Source: Lineus longissimus
Lineage: Eukaryota; Nemertea; Pilidiophora; Heteronemertea; Lineidae
Length of the DNA stretch: 60,000 nt
Direction: 5' to 3'
Assembly: GCF_910592395.1 (NCBI RefSeq)
Contig: NC_088322.1
Coordinates: 12,521,431 to 12,581,430 of the forward strand
Made by a program: the position numbers and the translations under genes. A model generated the notes under the pieces. The model saw only the letters and a list, made by a program, of their open reading frames with translations, made no database searches and was not told the DNA's origin. The first letter of the stretch is position 1. The number at the start of each line of letters is the position of its first letter. Below are positions 34,621 through 46,033 of this stretch, in pieces.

Positions 34621-36390
34621 ACCAGATCTCACCAGGTTGAGAGATGATTTTCTCCAGGCCACCACCTTTTATAAACTGCTGATACAGCTAGGTACGTAAT
34701 GGCATTGATGACGAAGAAATGACAACTCGGCAAAGGGGTCAAAATCTGTAGAATGCATTTTTGTTGAGGCAACGGCACACTGTATCAGCAGAAAGCATGG
34801 AGCCAAGGCTAAATTCATTCTAACAATGCGATCAGGGGACGTGAGGATTGTTGGATAATTTGACAAACGGATGCAGAAGTCAAGCTCATCCAGCACATAA
34901 TGGCATCAAATTATAAACAAATTGTGAATAGTTTCTATCTTGTCATTCAGAAGTTATTGAGTCGGCCTGAATGGCTGGGAGTAAAATAGTTGCCCTCTAG
35001 GTCACAGGTTTTCTGCTCAGTGGAGGAAAAGGAATAATGTGTGTTTTGATATTACCTTGACACAGGCTGAGACAATAGACACATTAAGTGTATTGATTAA
35101 CCCAATATGGCCTAAAACCGACACACCGATCCAAAAGCAGTCTAAAAATACCCATCACCTCCATCTTTAAGCCCTTGGCATTAAGTTCAATAATCCAAGT
35201 TGTACATCTACAATTGTGCACTTCTGTGCCAACCTCAGACCTTCTTTGATATCATCATGGTCAACCCACACCACCAAATATGGCGTCAACAACAACGGGA
35301 CACAAAATAACATATCACGTTAGATTTTCATATATCCAAGTACCAGATATTCAACTTATTCAGCACAGCACGCTTTTTCTCAAACAAGATTACAATACCA
35401 ACAATGTCTGACCTTATTTCTTTTCTGAAAGCAAATTTAAATTCAAAGATTTTACAAATCGTGTCTATTTGTGTTCAATACTTCAATTATATGTTTATGT
35501 GGCGATAAACTGGTCATATAAGTCTATAAGAATAAGTCGTATCTTGACCATAGTGTGATATGAGGTTGAACATTGTGTCATTGCATGTATCTACAATGAC
35601 CTTTGCCGAAAGTTTACAAGTTTACCTCTGACATTACCTCCTTTTGCTGAGCAGTTTTTTCTTCCCAGAACTGTCCACTAATATGTGAGATTAGCCAAGG
35701 CTACTTCATACCCCTGAGTCCAGTTATACCTTAGAGTAGGCCTATCCAGCCTTATATTGAAGTCATGTCCTTCAAGCCTAAAAGGCCTAACTAGCATTAA
35801 GTAGTTTTCGTTATCAGTGTTACCTGGCTAGAACAGTTGAAAACAAACAGTTCAAACCGGTAATTACTTTGAGGACAATCCTTCGAATGCATCGTCACTT
35901 GATAGGCTTCCAACCAAATGCTTGTGTAACCAATACCGAAAATGATTCCCCGTTTCTCTCCCAGGTGCCAGCACCGTACACCAGGCCTTTTTTAAAGGGG
36001 CAATGTTTGACAGTTAGATGAGATAAGTAATTGTTGAGGAACAAAAGGAGGAGAGGCACAGATTCTTACCAGGCAATGATGATAGAAAGTCTCTAACAGT
36101 CTTGCCATTCTTAGTGTTTTCCCTCTTTGATAGGGAACACTAGAAAACAAATAAGCTTGTTTCTCCCAGGCCAGTGTCCCCAATGTCTGACTTCTATTGG
36201 AGATCACTAGTTTAAGTCATGGGGTAAAAAGATTAGCACTTCTGCCATAGCATCTTTCGTGACGCCCTGTACAACATCTTATCTGATCATTTTTATCCAC
36301 CAAGGAAGTGACCTTGTTGACAGAGATGCTGTCAAAATACCTTTTGTTGGTGTACCCATCCATGACACAATGACCCAGTATCATTGTTGG
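34621..36390. other. Gene-free tract; one small YY1-started frame
   Basis: At 35280-35411 on the plus strand an AAATATGGCGTC start opens a 43-codon frame (begins MASTTTGHKITYHVRFSYIQ, ends TGA at 35409-35411). It is soluble-protein-like, has no known domain and is chance-length. A donor-like GTACCA follows codon 20. Confidence 0.4.
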
Positions 36391-36393
36391 TCA

Positions 36394-36582
36394 CCCATCG
36401 ACCGAATAACCCACTCAATTTGGCAGTACACTTGTTCTCGATTGGATCAGCTTGAGACACCTTGGGCACCAAGGCCAAAACCGAGGTGCCTCGCAAAGGT
36501 TTGCGGTGAAATACAGAACAAGCATCCATTGACCAAATTACCCAATCAAAGTGGCGGGCACTTGTTCCGTATTGGGTCAACT
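36394..36582 (+). repeat. Diverged direct duplication (about 60-bp unit, offset about 130 bp)
   Basis: CCCATCGACCGAATAACCCA...CACTTGTTCTCGATTGGATCA (copy 1) and TCCATTGACCAAATTACCCA...CACTTGTTCCGTATTGGGTCA (copy 2) align along their length. A 132-codon plus-strand frame (36259-36657) spans both and is of chance length. Confidence 0.75.
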
Positions 36583-37895
36583 ATTTTTGCCAAAATGACA
36601 ACTACCAGCTCTCTTCCTTGTTGGCCATTGTCGACATATGATTGGTGCCAATGGTAATGTGTGTTTTTTTATTTTGATAAGGCACCATGCAAAATATGAA
36701 AGTTGATGAGGAAAATCATAGCCAACCTCATCTTGATGAGACACGCCAATCTTATGAACTTACCTGCAAAGAGAGAGCGGAGAAATAATGATTAACAAGC
36801 CTGGTGGTGGACATCGTTCACAAGGTAACAAAAAGCCTTGCGGCGGGATAGTTCACAAGCATCTGACAATGTCAGGTCTTGAAGAAGTAATATTGTACAT
36901 TATACATACATGTACACTTAGAAGGGTTAGACGGACAATGAAGCATTCCAATTCTTCATTCACAAATATATCCCTTTACTACACCACTTCGAAAACAAAA
37001 CATCCCATTTATGAATATTGGGGTTAAGATCACAACGGGAAAAGACAGTAGCTTCATAAGGTTGAATGATTTGTCATCCCATAGACTATCGAGTACAACA
37101 TGTGTAACAGTCCACACTGAAAGAGTCAAGACAAGTCGTCAAGTTACTGACTTTGGCTTAAAAAATAATAGCCTCTGCATTACACTATGAGCCTAAACCA
37201 ATTTCAGATGGACCGTTTTCCCTTTAAGTTTGCTCAATTCATAATCATGGCAATAGGAATGATGATAATGCTGTGCAAGTATTAAGAACATGGTAGCAAA
37301 CTGCATCAGTTGCAAATTACAAATGAAACAAGACAAAGCAGAAACTACAAATGGACATTTCCTTAAAGTTTTGAGAGTTTAAAACCAAGAGTGAACTTGG
37401 CAATGTGCATGTATGTGTACACGATATTGTATTTTGTAGGCTGTGCTTAATAGTACTCAACCCACAGAAAGCAGGCCTAGTAACTCAAATCAAATATTTG
37501 GATAACCTATAGGGAAACTCCTCCATACAGGTTTAGTATCACCAAACGTGATACATTCCATCAAACAACAACTTATTGTACACTTAGTAGAGTACTATGT
37601 CGATTTAAGCATGATGATGTACGGTACGCAGACACCAGCAATTTTGCAACTGGTATACCAATTGCCTACTAACAAGCCAAATGCAAAATGCTCCTTTACC
37701 AAAATGAATATGCCTTTGGTCCCAGGGGAGCACACTCAAATACATATTTAGAGTATCCTTGTACCCTGAGTTTTTAATAAACCCCCTCCTGCGGGGAGAA
37801 TCCCAAATCCCCAACCCTTTTTGGTGACATTGTTTTCATCCCTTCCCCCTGCTGGTATACATTCGCACACACAACATCCTGTACTGGTACTTTTT
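36583..37895. other. Gene-free tract, no recognisable feature
   Basis: AT-rich; short frames only. Confidence 0.5.
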
Positions 37896-37899
37896 ACAC

Positions 37900-38190
37900 C
37901 GACAATCATGTGCGTAACGCAATTTCCTGAACTTGTGGATTAATATCGAAATTAATATCCACGTCTCAAGAAAACGCAATAAAACGTTCATTAGTTGCAT
38001 AATCCCAATTAACCTCACTATTCTCCTGGAGACCAGGTTAATATTCCCGGGCACCGAAGTTCGCTCGGCATAATTAGTAAATGAGCGGATTATGCGAGCT
38101 TTACAGGGGCATTATGGGAAACCTATTCAGGCAACTTGCGAGTAATTCGCGCTGAAAGAATGTCAAGAGTAATCCAACCCGAACCGTCAC
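37900..38190. promoter_or_regulatory. CpG- and homeodomain-rich patch (candidate conserved element)
   Basis: Contains GCATAATTAGTAAATGAGC, GCGGATTATGCG (GGATTA Otx/Pitx core), CCCAATTAACC, AGTAATTCGCG and GCATTATGGGAAA, which is one mismatch from the core of a ZNF143 site. CpG and TAAT density exceed the flanks. Confidence 0.3.
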
Positions 38191-38597
38191 ATCAGTAAAA
38201 TCAAATCAATGGTTATTTTTGCGATATTTTAAATCGCTTTATGGTGAGGTTATTTTTTCTCATATCTATTTAACCCAGCCATCGCTGGGATAGAAATTTA
38301 CTGATCTCAGGAACTGGTCGAAAGTCACCACGATATTTTTTATTAAGCCCCCAGGGAAAAATGAACAAGGTCTTTTCTGCATCAAAGAGGCAAGGGGAGG
38401 AGAAAAGGAGCTCTCCATATCACCATGATAAAATATCATGTGAAATATGTAAACAAAGAGATATATGCCGACTCGACTGTACTGCTCTAAAAAGTTTTCC
38501 AAATCACTCATAATTCAATTGCCACAGAAACTGTTTTTACAGTACAATGTACATTGTATTTCAAGAACACTGCAGAATTTTGATGATATGAATATCT

Positions 38598-38805
38598 GCA
38601 TATGAGATTTTTTATAATATTCTGACACAATCTTTCCTCAGAATACCATATTGAACTGGACACAAAATCATCACTTTTTAAACAAAGAGTGAACAAAGAG
38701 CTTTTGAGTGTAAAATATTATAAAAAGGTGGGTTTGTTTTATAATTCTGACACACTTTTTCCCAAGAATACCATATTGAACCGGACAACACATCATAGCA
38801 ACAAA
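38598..38805 (+). repeat. Diverged direct duplication (about 65-bp unit, offset about 130 bp)
   Basis: Copy 1 (about 38609-38670) and copy 2 (about 38738-38803) share ATTCTGACACA, then AGAATACCATATTGAACYGG and ACAMATCAT. Confidence 0.8.
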
Positions 38806-38829
38806 GATACATTGAATCGAGTTCTAGGA

Positions 38830-39090
38830 ATCATCATGCCGCGTTATGTATCGACGCCGTTCTCCTGAATCAACGACACCCAGCCATGAGTGCAGCAGCT
38901 CATGGAATCGAACCGTTAATGAGTAGGCGAAATCCGATACTTCAGCATCGGTTGCACAGGCGCTCGGATGGACATGCAAAGTGCTGCGTCAGAGGACAAT
39001 ACCGTTGACCTGTCCTGGTCACCATAAACAACGACAGCAACGCAATCTATAACGCTCGTTTGAGTCTATCGATGGATTATTGGGCGTCGA
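38830..39090. promoter_or_regulatory. CpG-rich patch with hairpin and tRNA-like B box
   Basis: Unusually CpG-rich for the window. CCATGAG-TGCAGCAG-CTCATGG (38883-38904) is a perfect 7-base-stem hairpin. On the minus strand CGGTTCGATTCC matches a pol III B box and is preceded by a GATGCTGAAGTATC anticodon-arm-like segment, so this may be a decayed tRNA or SINE head. GGATTATTGGGCGTCGATTAATGAG words at 39072-39097 suggest regulatory DNA instead. Unresolved. Confidence 0.3.
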
Positions 39091-39157
39091 TTAATGAGAC
39101 TTGGAAATCCGGGATCAAGTACTTGAGGCCACACTAATGCAATTTTTGTTTCTGAAA

Positions 39158-39390
39158 TTGCTATTTCACTCTTCAGGAGCACTGTCTGCTAGTACCATTC
39201 CTAAACCTATTGACATGACCATTCATTTGAAAGCTCCCAATCAACACTTTCTGATGGCACCATTAGTACACCTCTTTACATGACCATTTGTTTCAAAGCT
39301 CTTAATGAACACGTTCCAATGGTACCATTTGTAGGCCTATTGACACGACTATTCATTTGAAAGCTCTCGATGAGCACATTCTGATGTAAC
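39158..39390 (+). repeat. 65-bp tandem repeat, about 3.5 copies
   Basis: Full units at 39211-39275 and 39276-39340, a partial copy after (39341-39390) and a decayed one before. The unit reads TGACATGACCATTCATTTGA, AAGCTC, ATGARCAC, TTCTGATGGYACCATT. A related single copy lies on the minus strand at 59833-59900, 20 kb away, with similarity visible at both DNA and translated level. Confidence 0.85.
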
Positions 39391-39394
39391 AGAA

Positions 39395-40997
39395 TGTTAC
39401 TTCTACATTCTCGGGTTAATACAAAACATTCATCAGAGTAGCAGGCCTTACTTCCATTATCAAGCTATTTGCATCATCCCACTGCCCAGGATATAAAGCG
39501 AAGTCGATAACCTTTTGTTTCTGACCACTGCATATCACGGATGCAAGCCATATTGCCATACCAGATGACACCGGATAAGGGTTCAATCGATAGACAATAG
39601 GCGCCACCTACTGGGCATCTGAATCACCAGTCTTGTTGACATGCATTGGGATTTTGTTGATTATTTACAAAAGGGTGTGTCACAATGATGCACATCGGTG
39701 GTGCTTCCCCTGTTGAATATGCACCAGTGTGTCACTTGAAATGGGTAGCGAGAAAAAAATAACACATATTAGAGAAACGGTCAAAAGTGATAGAACACAA
39801 CCAATGCATATCATTTGGCCTGAATTCGGCGTTGGTTGGCTCCCAGGGTGCAGTGCCCTTCCTGCCCCGAACATCACTGTTTTATTTCTTCCTTTCCCGG
39901 CATTATCAACGATGACCAGTTCCTCGTTCCTCGACCTCAGTTCGCGATAATGGCCCATTGTCATTGCCAGATCCAGGGTTTCAAGTAAAGACCAACCCAT
40001 TGCAATTTGTCAGAATCCGAGATGCAGATCCAAGGTTTCAAGTGAAGAATCATGACTTTGAACAAATTTAAGCTTCTCAGAGCAATAATCATTGCAGGTC
40101 ACCGCAATAAAAACTGCCAGTCAGCAGGGTGCACTGTGTGGGGTTCGAGTGTACCAGATTAATGCTCTTAAAGGCGTACAGCGAGCTCCGGGCCATCAAT
40201 ATTAACACACACGCAACCTCGCTGGGGTACAGCAACAAGCGGATGTGAACCCATTGACAAACAGACCGGTAAACAATGCTGTTTTTTACATGCAACCACT
40301 TACAAGTAACGATATTAAGAATCGCATATAAAACACAGATTTCATTGATTTTCGTATTTGTGCTTGAAGCGGGATCATCTAGTTGAGTGCCATGTTTTAG
40401 TTGCTATAACGACCACTTGAGACGCTTTTGTTTCGATTCTGCATTTTAGGAAGACCCTGATGTGATTATTGTTGCCAAACATAGACGATTATTGGTTCGA
40501 CTCCCACATACAGCGACCATTAACCCTTTGCTGGAGCAAATCAATGACCTCAGGCGGGGCTAAAATGACAATGTCGATAAGTCTGATTAGTCAGCCATTT
40601 GGCAATGACTTCATCGTGAGAACTCTAATCAGAATATTTTTATGCGACATACAAATATAGTGAGTTTTATTTTCATGTTACTCTATCTCTGTGTGTCATC
40701 CTCCTAGCTTGAGGAGGCAGAGTTAACAAGCTGTGAACGGCAAAATTTTCACAGGCTTTTAATATTCACGAATAAAAATCACAAAAAACCAAAGGAAATT
40801 TCTTAATCTGGGAAAAAAATGCCAGATTACGTGAAAAGGTTTTTTTCCAGAAATTTTTGCAATTGCAAAAATTAAAATTAAACGACCAGGTGCCATTGTG
40901 CTCACCGTCTAGATATTTGGTGGTAAGGAATTCATCCTGGTTAAAAAATATTCTACATGTATAATATATAGGTCAAACCAAAGTCGGTATGATATTT
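39395..40997. other. Gene-free tract
   Basis: No exon is supported. 40466-40640 has CCATTAACC, TGATTAGTCAGCCATTTGGC and ACTCTAATCAG words and may be regulatory. A B-box-like GGTTCGACTCC at 40475 lacks a tRNA fold. Confidence 0.5.
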
Positions 40998-41011
40998 GGG
41001 GGGGGGGGGGG
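40998..41011 (+). repeat. Poly-G tract (G14)
   Basis: Fourteen consecutive G next to a TAA-rich microsatellite. Confidence 0.95.
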
Positions 41012-41013
41012 TC

Positions 41014-41182
41014 CTAATAATATAATACTAATAATAATAATAAAAATTTATATAGCGCCGCTTAAAAATAAATTGTCAGTGGCGCTTTACAGAGATAAAA
41101 CCATTTTGTACATGCATAAAAAGCTAAGATAAAACAATTACCCAAAAGCTTCAATAAAAAGGTGGGTCTTGAGTGATCTTTA
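41014..41182 (+). mobile_element. Retroposon-tail-like repeat with TAA microsatellite
   Basis: (TAA)n-like sequence (41016-41045) leads into TTTATATAGCGCC, then GGCGCTTTACAGAG and later AAAAAGGTGGGTCTTGAGTG. This block is a widespread repeat type in marine invertebrates, with AGCGCC and GGCGCT able to pair. I infer a LINE/SINE 3' end inserted in reverse. The exact family cannot be named from sequence alone. Confidence 0.6.
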
Positions 41183-41238
41183 AAAACAAAAACAAACAAA
41201 AACAAAAACAAAAACAACAAAAAACAACAACAAAAAAA
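41183..41238 (+). repeat. A-rich (CAAAAA)n low-complexity tract
   Basis: Alternating CAAAAA, CAAA and CAA units. Confidence 0.9.
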
Positions 41239-41254
41239 TTTAAATTTGTAGAAA

Positions 41255-41294
41255 GGTTCAAGGTTCAAGGTTCAAGGTTCAAGGTTCAAGGTTC
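41255..41294 (+). repeat. (GGTTCAA)5.7 microsatellite forming a DR1 array
   Basis: A perfect 7-base repeat. Each unit is an RGKTCA-type half-site (GGTTCA) plus one A, so neighbouring units are direct repeats with 1-base spacing, the DR1 layout bound by HNF4, RXR and COUP-TF. Confidence 0.9.
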
Positions 41295-41525
41295 TGTGTA
41301 GAAATGTTCAAGTTCGTAGCCCTAGCGGTTAAGAAACGTGCCACTGTTTTTGAAACAGGATACAGACAACGATGATGACGGACACTGCAGTGTTGTATAG
41401 ACTCCCCTGTGGTGAGCCAAATTTATCAAGGACAAGTTATTTGTATGCTATCAGCAGTTAATTCGAGGCAGTATGCTGCCCTTTGGCAGATAAGCCGGTA
41501 CCACCTAGGTACCAGTGTAGCTACC

Positions 41526-41543
41526 GAGCTACCGAGGTAGCTC
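41526..41543. repeat. 8-bp-arm palindrome
   Basis: GAGCTACC-GA-GGTAGCTC, within a GTAGCTACCGAGCTACCGAG tandem word. Confidence 0.85.
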
Positions 41544-43572
41544 ATTAACATTCAACAACAACAATCAGTTCTTCAGATTCATATTTGGCCGGCTGGCCTT
41601 GTCATGGGTACCCTCCTTCCTTCCTTCCTTCTTGGCTATAAGCCTTTTGCAAAACTCTGCACCCTACTATACTATCCCCATCTGTAAACATAATAATGCA
41701 GAAGTATTTACGTATTAATGCGTAGCGATTCGCTGCACGCCAGCCCCTGATATGAAGATCCGTGGAACCGAATACACTAAATAATTTAGATTGTCTCCCA
41801 TTGTTTCTAACTCCGAGTGGCTGACAGTTGGAGCTTCAAGAGCGATGGGAACTTTCCAATGCTTGTTTGCCACGAGGTACATTTTGGCTACGGTCCCAAT
41901 CCATACATGCATATATATTTATCAGTCCTGTTGGAATATTATATTTTATTGGCTTCTGTGAGAGAATTGGTACTTTCGTAACGGGCAGTTGTCGAGTTTC
42001 AAAGCCAGGTTAACCCTTCACACCCAAAATGGGATAGCATGTGGATCATTATCAGTTTTCTCATTGCTGAACAAATCTCAACCCCTCCCGACCAGTCCAA
42101 ACAAATTACAGAAGGGACATTGCAGTCTTGGAGCATTGTGTGTCTACATGCTGTAAACCTGCATGTATCTATAAACTTTCATCTGAAAATGGCAGGAATA
42201 ATGCTCTAGTAGCTTCTGATATTGTCTAGAATATTCTAGTAGATGTTATTCTATGGCAACCCCATGAATAAATTCCCAGGGCTGACCAAAGCGTACAATA
42301 AAGCACAGCATGAGTTACAGAGACACACTTTTCAATAGGACAGTTATTTTCACCTTTGGATGATCCATTACTACAGACAGAAGCATGCAAAGAACCGTCA
42401 AGTTTAAGTGGCCATTGCAATTTAGCGGAAACTGGGGACTTAGTGGAAACTGGCGGAAACAGCCTAAAAACAGTAAAAAAAGATTCTGTAGAATCGTCAT
42501 GGTTAGTCGAAGCATTTCCAAAATGTTTTTTTAATGGCAGGATAAAACAAACAAATAGCATAAAAGGCTGAGAGATGTACATAAAACATCGATTCCAATT
42601 TGAAAGTGAAAGAGTTTGCCGATTGAAATTTAGAGTTGGGTTGCGGAACCATGAATGCGCTGTCAAATTTTGAGTTGAAATTCCATGACAGAGGCTGTTT
42701 GGTTAGCGTCGTGCATCGATTCCTTTTCTGGTGATATTTTGATCAAAAACATTGAGACGATGCCTCAAATTGTCGCAGATTGATGCACTATTTCCGGTCG
42801 GAGTGCCACTCACAAAGTCGGCACAACCAGTGGTGCAAAACAGAATTCCCGTCTGTTTTGTGGTAAATGAAGTTATTTTCAAGTGTTACAATTTTCTCAA
42901 TGAGGAGCTAAATTCTTGTGGTTTGCTGCATCAAAGAAGTGAAAAATATCTTAACAAAAAGATTTGACCCACTTTATACCATCGTTTTGTGATTTTTGAG
43001 AAGTTACAATAACAAGTCTCGTTTCCCAGCCCCCTCATCTAAAAAACTAGGAAGTAGTGGTTGAAAAGATTTTTGTGGTGCAACCTTGTGACCTCGTTTA
43101 AGATTCTTCAGCAACATCCCCTACTAAAAAGACAATAAAACACAATAGTGGATTGTCACTCACAAAAGATGATAAAATATTTCTTTAGAGGAATTTGATA
43201 TTTTGTCTTTATTCCGTACAGATATCGTAAACAGGAAATGCGGTTGACCTGGTTTCCATGTTTCCCCTTTGTGGTCATGCCAAGCGAAATCGTTTTCCTG
43301 CCTCCGTATAATTTTTTGGGGAAACACATCTTTTTTATTCTTGGAAATTCTTCTGAACAAACAGATTTTAAACAGGTGTATAATGTCGTATGCCTCTGTG
43401 TTTTGGACGCTTGACCTATTTCGGTGAAGGTTTGTATAAAATTGCAATTTTTTTTTACCCTCTTTATACAAAGGACACTCGACGATCCGGCTGGCAAAAT
43501 GCTCTCCTCGATAAAAAAGGTGTCACAATCTAGTGTTCTATACAGTCCTGTTGACTGATGTAGAACCTTCCT
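41544..43572. other. Gene-free tract
   Basis: (TTCC)n at 41612-41631. The 146-codon minus-strand frame at 42226-42666 and its plus-strand shadow at 42356-42571 show no domain and are within chance. No exon is supported. Confidence 0.45.
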
Positions 43573-43610
43573 TGTAGTGGAACCCAGTCTCTATCAAGGA
43601 CACTGATTTG
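43573..43610 (+). mobile_element. Decayed end of TACAGTAGAACC-family MITE
   Basis: TGTAGTGGAACC, then CTCTATCAAGGACAC, resembles the left end of the 14868 copy. No matching right end is clear. Confidence 0.35.
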
Positions 43611-43770
43611 ACCTCTGCAACTAGATTAATCTTTTTAGCTGTTTGAGTGTAACTATGGCACTTTTCTGATGGGTATTCTGATATTCTATGCCATATACGA
43701 AAGCATTTGGTGTGTGACTGTGGTGGTTTCTCATAACTTACTATGGCTTGTATGATTGACATATTACTAT

Positions 43771-44011
43771 GTATGAAGTGGGGAGCTTGGGTTACGTAAC
43801 TGACACTTAATTGATCAATTAACTCCAACTATTTAGGGGCTTAGTCCATACATTTCACTGGATTATTTCAATACAAATTGAAAGACTCTGATTATAGTGT
43901 GTATGAAAATGAGTGTATGAATTGGGAAGCTTGGGTTACATAATTCTGACACTTAATTGAGCAATTAGCTCCCCACGGTTTTGGGGGTCAGTCCATGCAT
44001 TGCACTGGGCT
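43771..44011 (+). repeat. Diverged direct duplication (about 95-bp unit, offset about 143 bp)
   Basis: Copy 1 (43771-43860) and copy 2 (43913-44008) share GTATGAA, GAGCTTGGGTTAC/GAAGCTTGGGTTAC, TGACACTTAATTG, CAATTARCTCC, and GTCCATRCATT.CACTGG. Confidence 0.85.
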
Positions 44012-44254
44012 GAAGTGTGTGTAAAATGAGTGTCTTCAGGGCCTCTCAAATTTTGAATATTTAGCACTCAAATTTTGGATTATTTAGCAAAATTCTCAAT
44101 ACCAATCTGAGATGCTGATTATGCTGACAACTAGGTGAGTTGGTTTACAGATATATTTCGAATGTCGAATGATGAGCTCTGCAACATATAATAGCTTTTA
44201 ACATCTCATGCTCTTTTCCCACACAGCACCTGAAAACGTCTGTAGACTACTCAA

Positions 44255-44266
44255 AGGTCAAGGTCA
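44255..44266 (+). promoter_or_regulatory. DR0 nuclear-receptor site
   Basis: AGGTCA-AGGTCA with no spacer and the same AA-rich 5' side as the site at 2118-2129. Candidate NR6A/NR5A element. Confidence 0.35.
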
Positions 44267-44647
44267 ACGAAGCAGGAAGTTGAAATTAAACAGTCTAATG
44301 GTCACTTTTTCTTCCGAAAAGAATCACAAAGCACTCAGAATAAGCAATGTCTTGCAAAATCTTGTACTTTTTACGAGAAGCTGAGGAGATATTCAGGATC
44401 GCAGACTTGTGTAGGTAGGCGGAGAATGCGGAATCGAATCTGAATTGGACCAAGGTTTTGTATAAGAAGTGGAAAAGAGGAATTTGAAGAACAGCCATGA
44501 GAATTGTTGAACCCACCTATGTGGAGATACAGCATACAGTTGACTCACTTCTGGAACCTTTCAAACATCTCTAAAGAGAGTACACTCGATGGTTTGACTA
44601 ACGGCTAATTTTATCTGCTCAAGTGAGGTTGTGGATTCTAAGAAGTA

Positions 44648-44691
44648 GCTTTTGCTCTTGATCTCATGTGCTTTTGCTCTTCATCTCATGA
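44648..44691 (+). repeat. 22-bp tandem duplication
   Basis: GCTTTTGCTCTTGATCTCAT and GCTTTTGCTCTTCATCTCAT, each followed by GT or GA. Confidence 0.85.
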
Positions 44692-45007
44692 GAGAGAATC
44701 CTAACCGACCTGCCCCACTTGGAGAACACCATTGACCCATAGATGCATGCTGGTCAAAAGTGATGTGAGAAATGACCACCAGTGCATTTCACTTCTCAAG
44801 CCCAATTCATACATTTCCTTGGTGTCTATTGGTTTCTATGTTTTGTTTTGATGATTTCCGTGCCACAGTGCGGTATTACAATACAAAACTGATGCTGCGT
44901 GCTGGTCATGTATCGAAGTATGAATTGTGAGTTCCATTCTCGGACGAACTTGTTCCTAAAGAGAAGAGCTCTGGTCAATGTTTTATTGTTTAGAATAGAC
45001 CTATGGC

Positions 45008-45352
45008 TTGCTCGTTTTGCCATATGTTGATCATGAACTTCATCACTGTAGTCGCAGCTATATTATTAGAGGACTCATAGGAACGGTTAATTGCAGGAAA
45101 TCAGGAAGTACTTTCATCCAGATTCCAGTTCCAGAGGATTGCAGTCCAGGCTGTTGGTTTAGAAACCTTACCGTGAGCAAGAAGTATGTGGAAAGTTTGG
45201 ACAACATGGTGCCTCATCTCAGGCAACACGTAGTTAAGTGTTGTTTTCCCTTCCTGGAACTGGTGAATATTATAGTGGGATTCGAGATGAGCTGTGGGTT
45301 ATTGCATCGGTGTTTGACCAAAATTGCTGATGGGAATCCAGACAGGGCCTAA
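45008..45352 (+). CDS. Weak candidate coding segment, unknown product
   Basis: A 114-codon open stretch without an ATG at its left edge; it reads CCFPFLELVNIIVGFEMSCG in its C-terminal part. No family recognised and length within chance. Its interest is only that it is the first of four successive plus-strand frames in 45.0-46.7 kb. Confidence 0.12.
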   Translation: MLVLPYVDHELHHCSRSYIIRGLIGTVNCRKSGSTFIQIPVPEDCSPGCWFRNLTVSKKYVESLDNMVPHLRQHVVKCCFPFLELVNIIVGFEMSCGLLHRCLTKIADGNPDRA

Positions 45353-45402
45353 TTTTCATAACAGGACATCAGGACAGGTAGTGGCCTCTGCACTGACACA
45401 GC

Positions 45403-45681
45403 GTGTGCAGCCCTGGGGAAAAACTTGTAAACGCGCACCCCGAGCTGCCCTTACACTATTCTCAATGTAGTATCAGTAACTCGACACCACATTCTATGCA
45501 ACACCAATCTCGCAACACGATTTCTCTTCTCGGTACTACCATGTTTTTCAAGACACACGCATTCTCCTGGATGGCGAAAAACTGCTTATTTGCTGAAACT
45601 GGAGATGGTATCAGAGAGTTCGAGTTAGGTGAATCCAAAGATCATTGGCATTATTTAACTTTGAAAGTTTTGCAAGGCTAA
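45403..45681 (+). CDS. Weak candidate coding segment, unknown product
   Basis: A 92-codon stretch in a different frame from its left neighbour. The end reads NCLFAETGDGIREFELGESK, with charged and hydrophobic residues mixed as in a folded protein, and closes with TAA. A ...GTATCAG acceptor-like site precedes part of it near 45477. No domain recognised. Confidence 0.15.
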   Translation: MCSPGEKLVNAHPELPLHYSQCSISNSTPHSMQHQSRNTISLLGTTMFFKTHAFSWMAKNCLFAETGDGIREFELGESKDHWHYLTLKVLQG

Positions 45682-46033
45682 TACTTTTGCAGTCAATTGA
45701 GGCCTATGTCTTGGCTTCAATGCCATTTTATAATTTCTTACGAATCACTCACAAGACCTTTTATGTGCGATATGGCAAAGTCCATGATGAGACAACATCA
45801 TAATGCTGTCCCATTGACTCAAGGCTCAATGCACTAGTGCAACCTGGGACCAACACAAAGACTTAGTACGAAACACAGCGTGACCCATCAATGTGGAGAT
45901 GGCAGCGATAGAACAGAAACATCGACATTGCAAAATGTGTCTACAGATTTCGAAAGATTCAACATTTTGATGCCAATAAAACCGGAGTCATAAAGTCCAC
46001 ACTATAGAACTCTCTGAACAAAACACCGACATC

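Noticed and set aside
36259-36657. 132-codon plus-strand frame
   Set aside because: Spans a diverged direct duplication; no domain and chance length.
40475-40485. B-box-like GGTTCGACTCC as part of a tRNA gene
   Set aside because: No A box or cloverleaf arms at the right distance on the plus strand.
42226-42666. 146-codon minus-strand frame
   Set aside because: No domain; a plus-strand frame overlaps it. One or two frames of this length are expected by chance in 120 kb of strands at this composition.
44430-44445. GATTCGATTCC on the minus strand as a tRNA B box
   Set aside because: Flanking sequence does not fold as a tRNA and lacks an A box.
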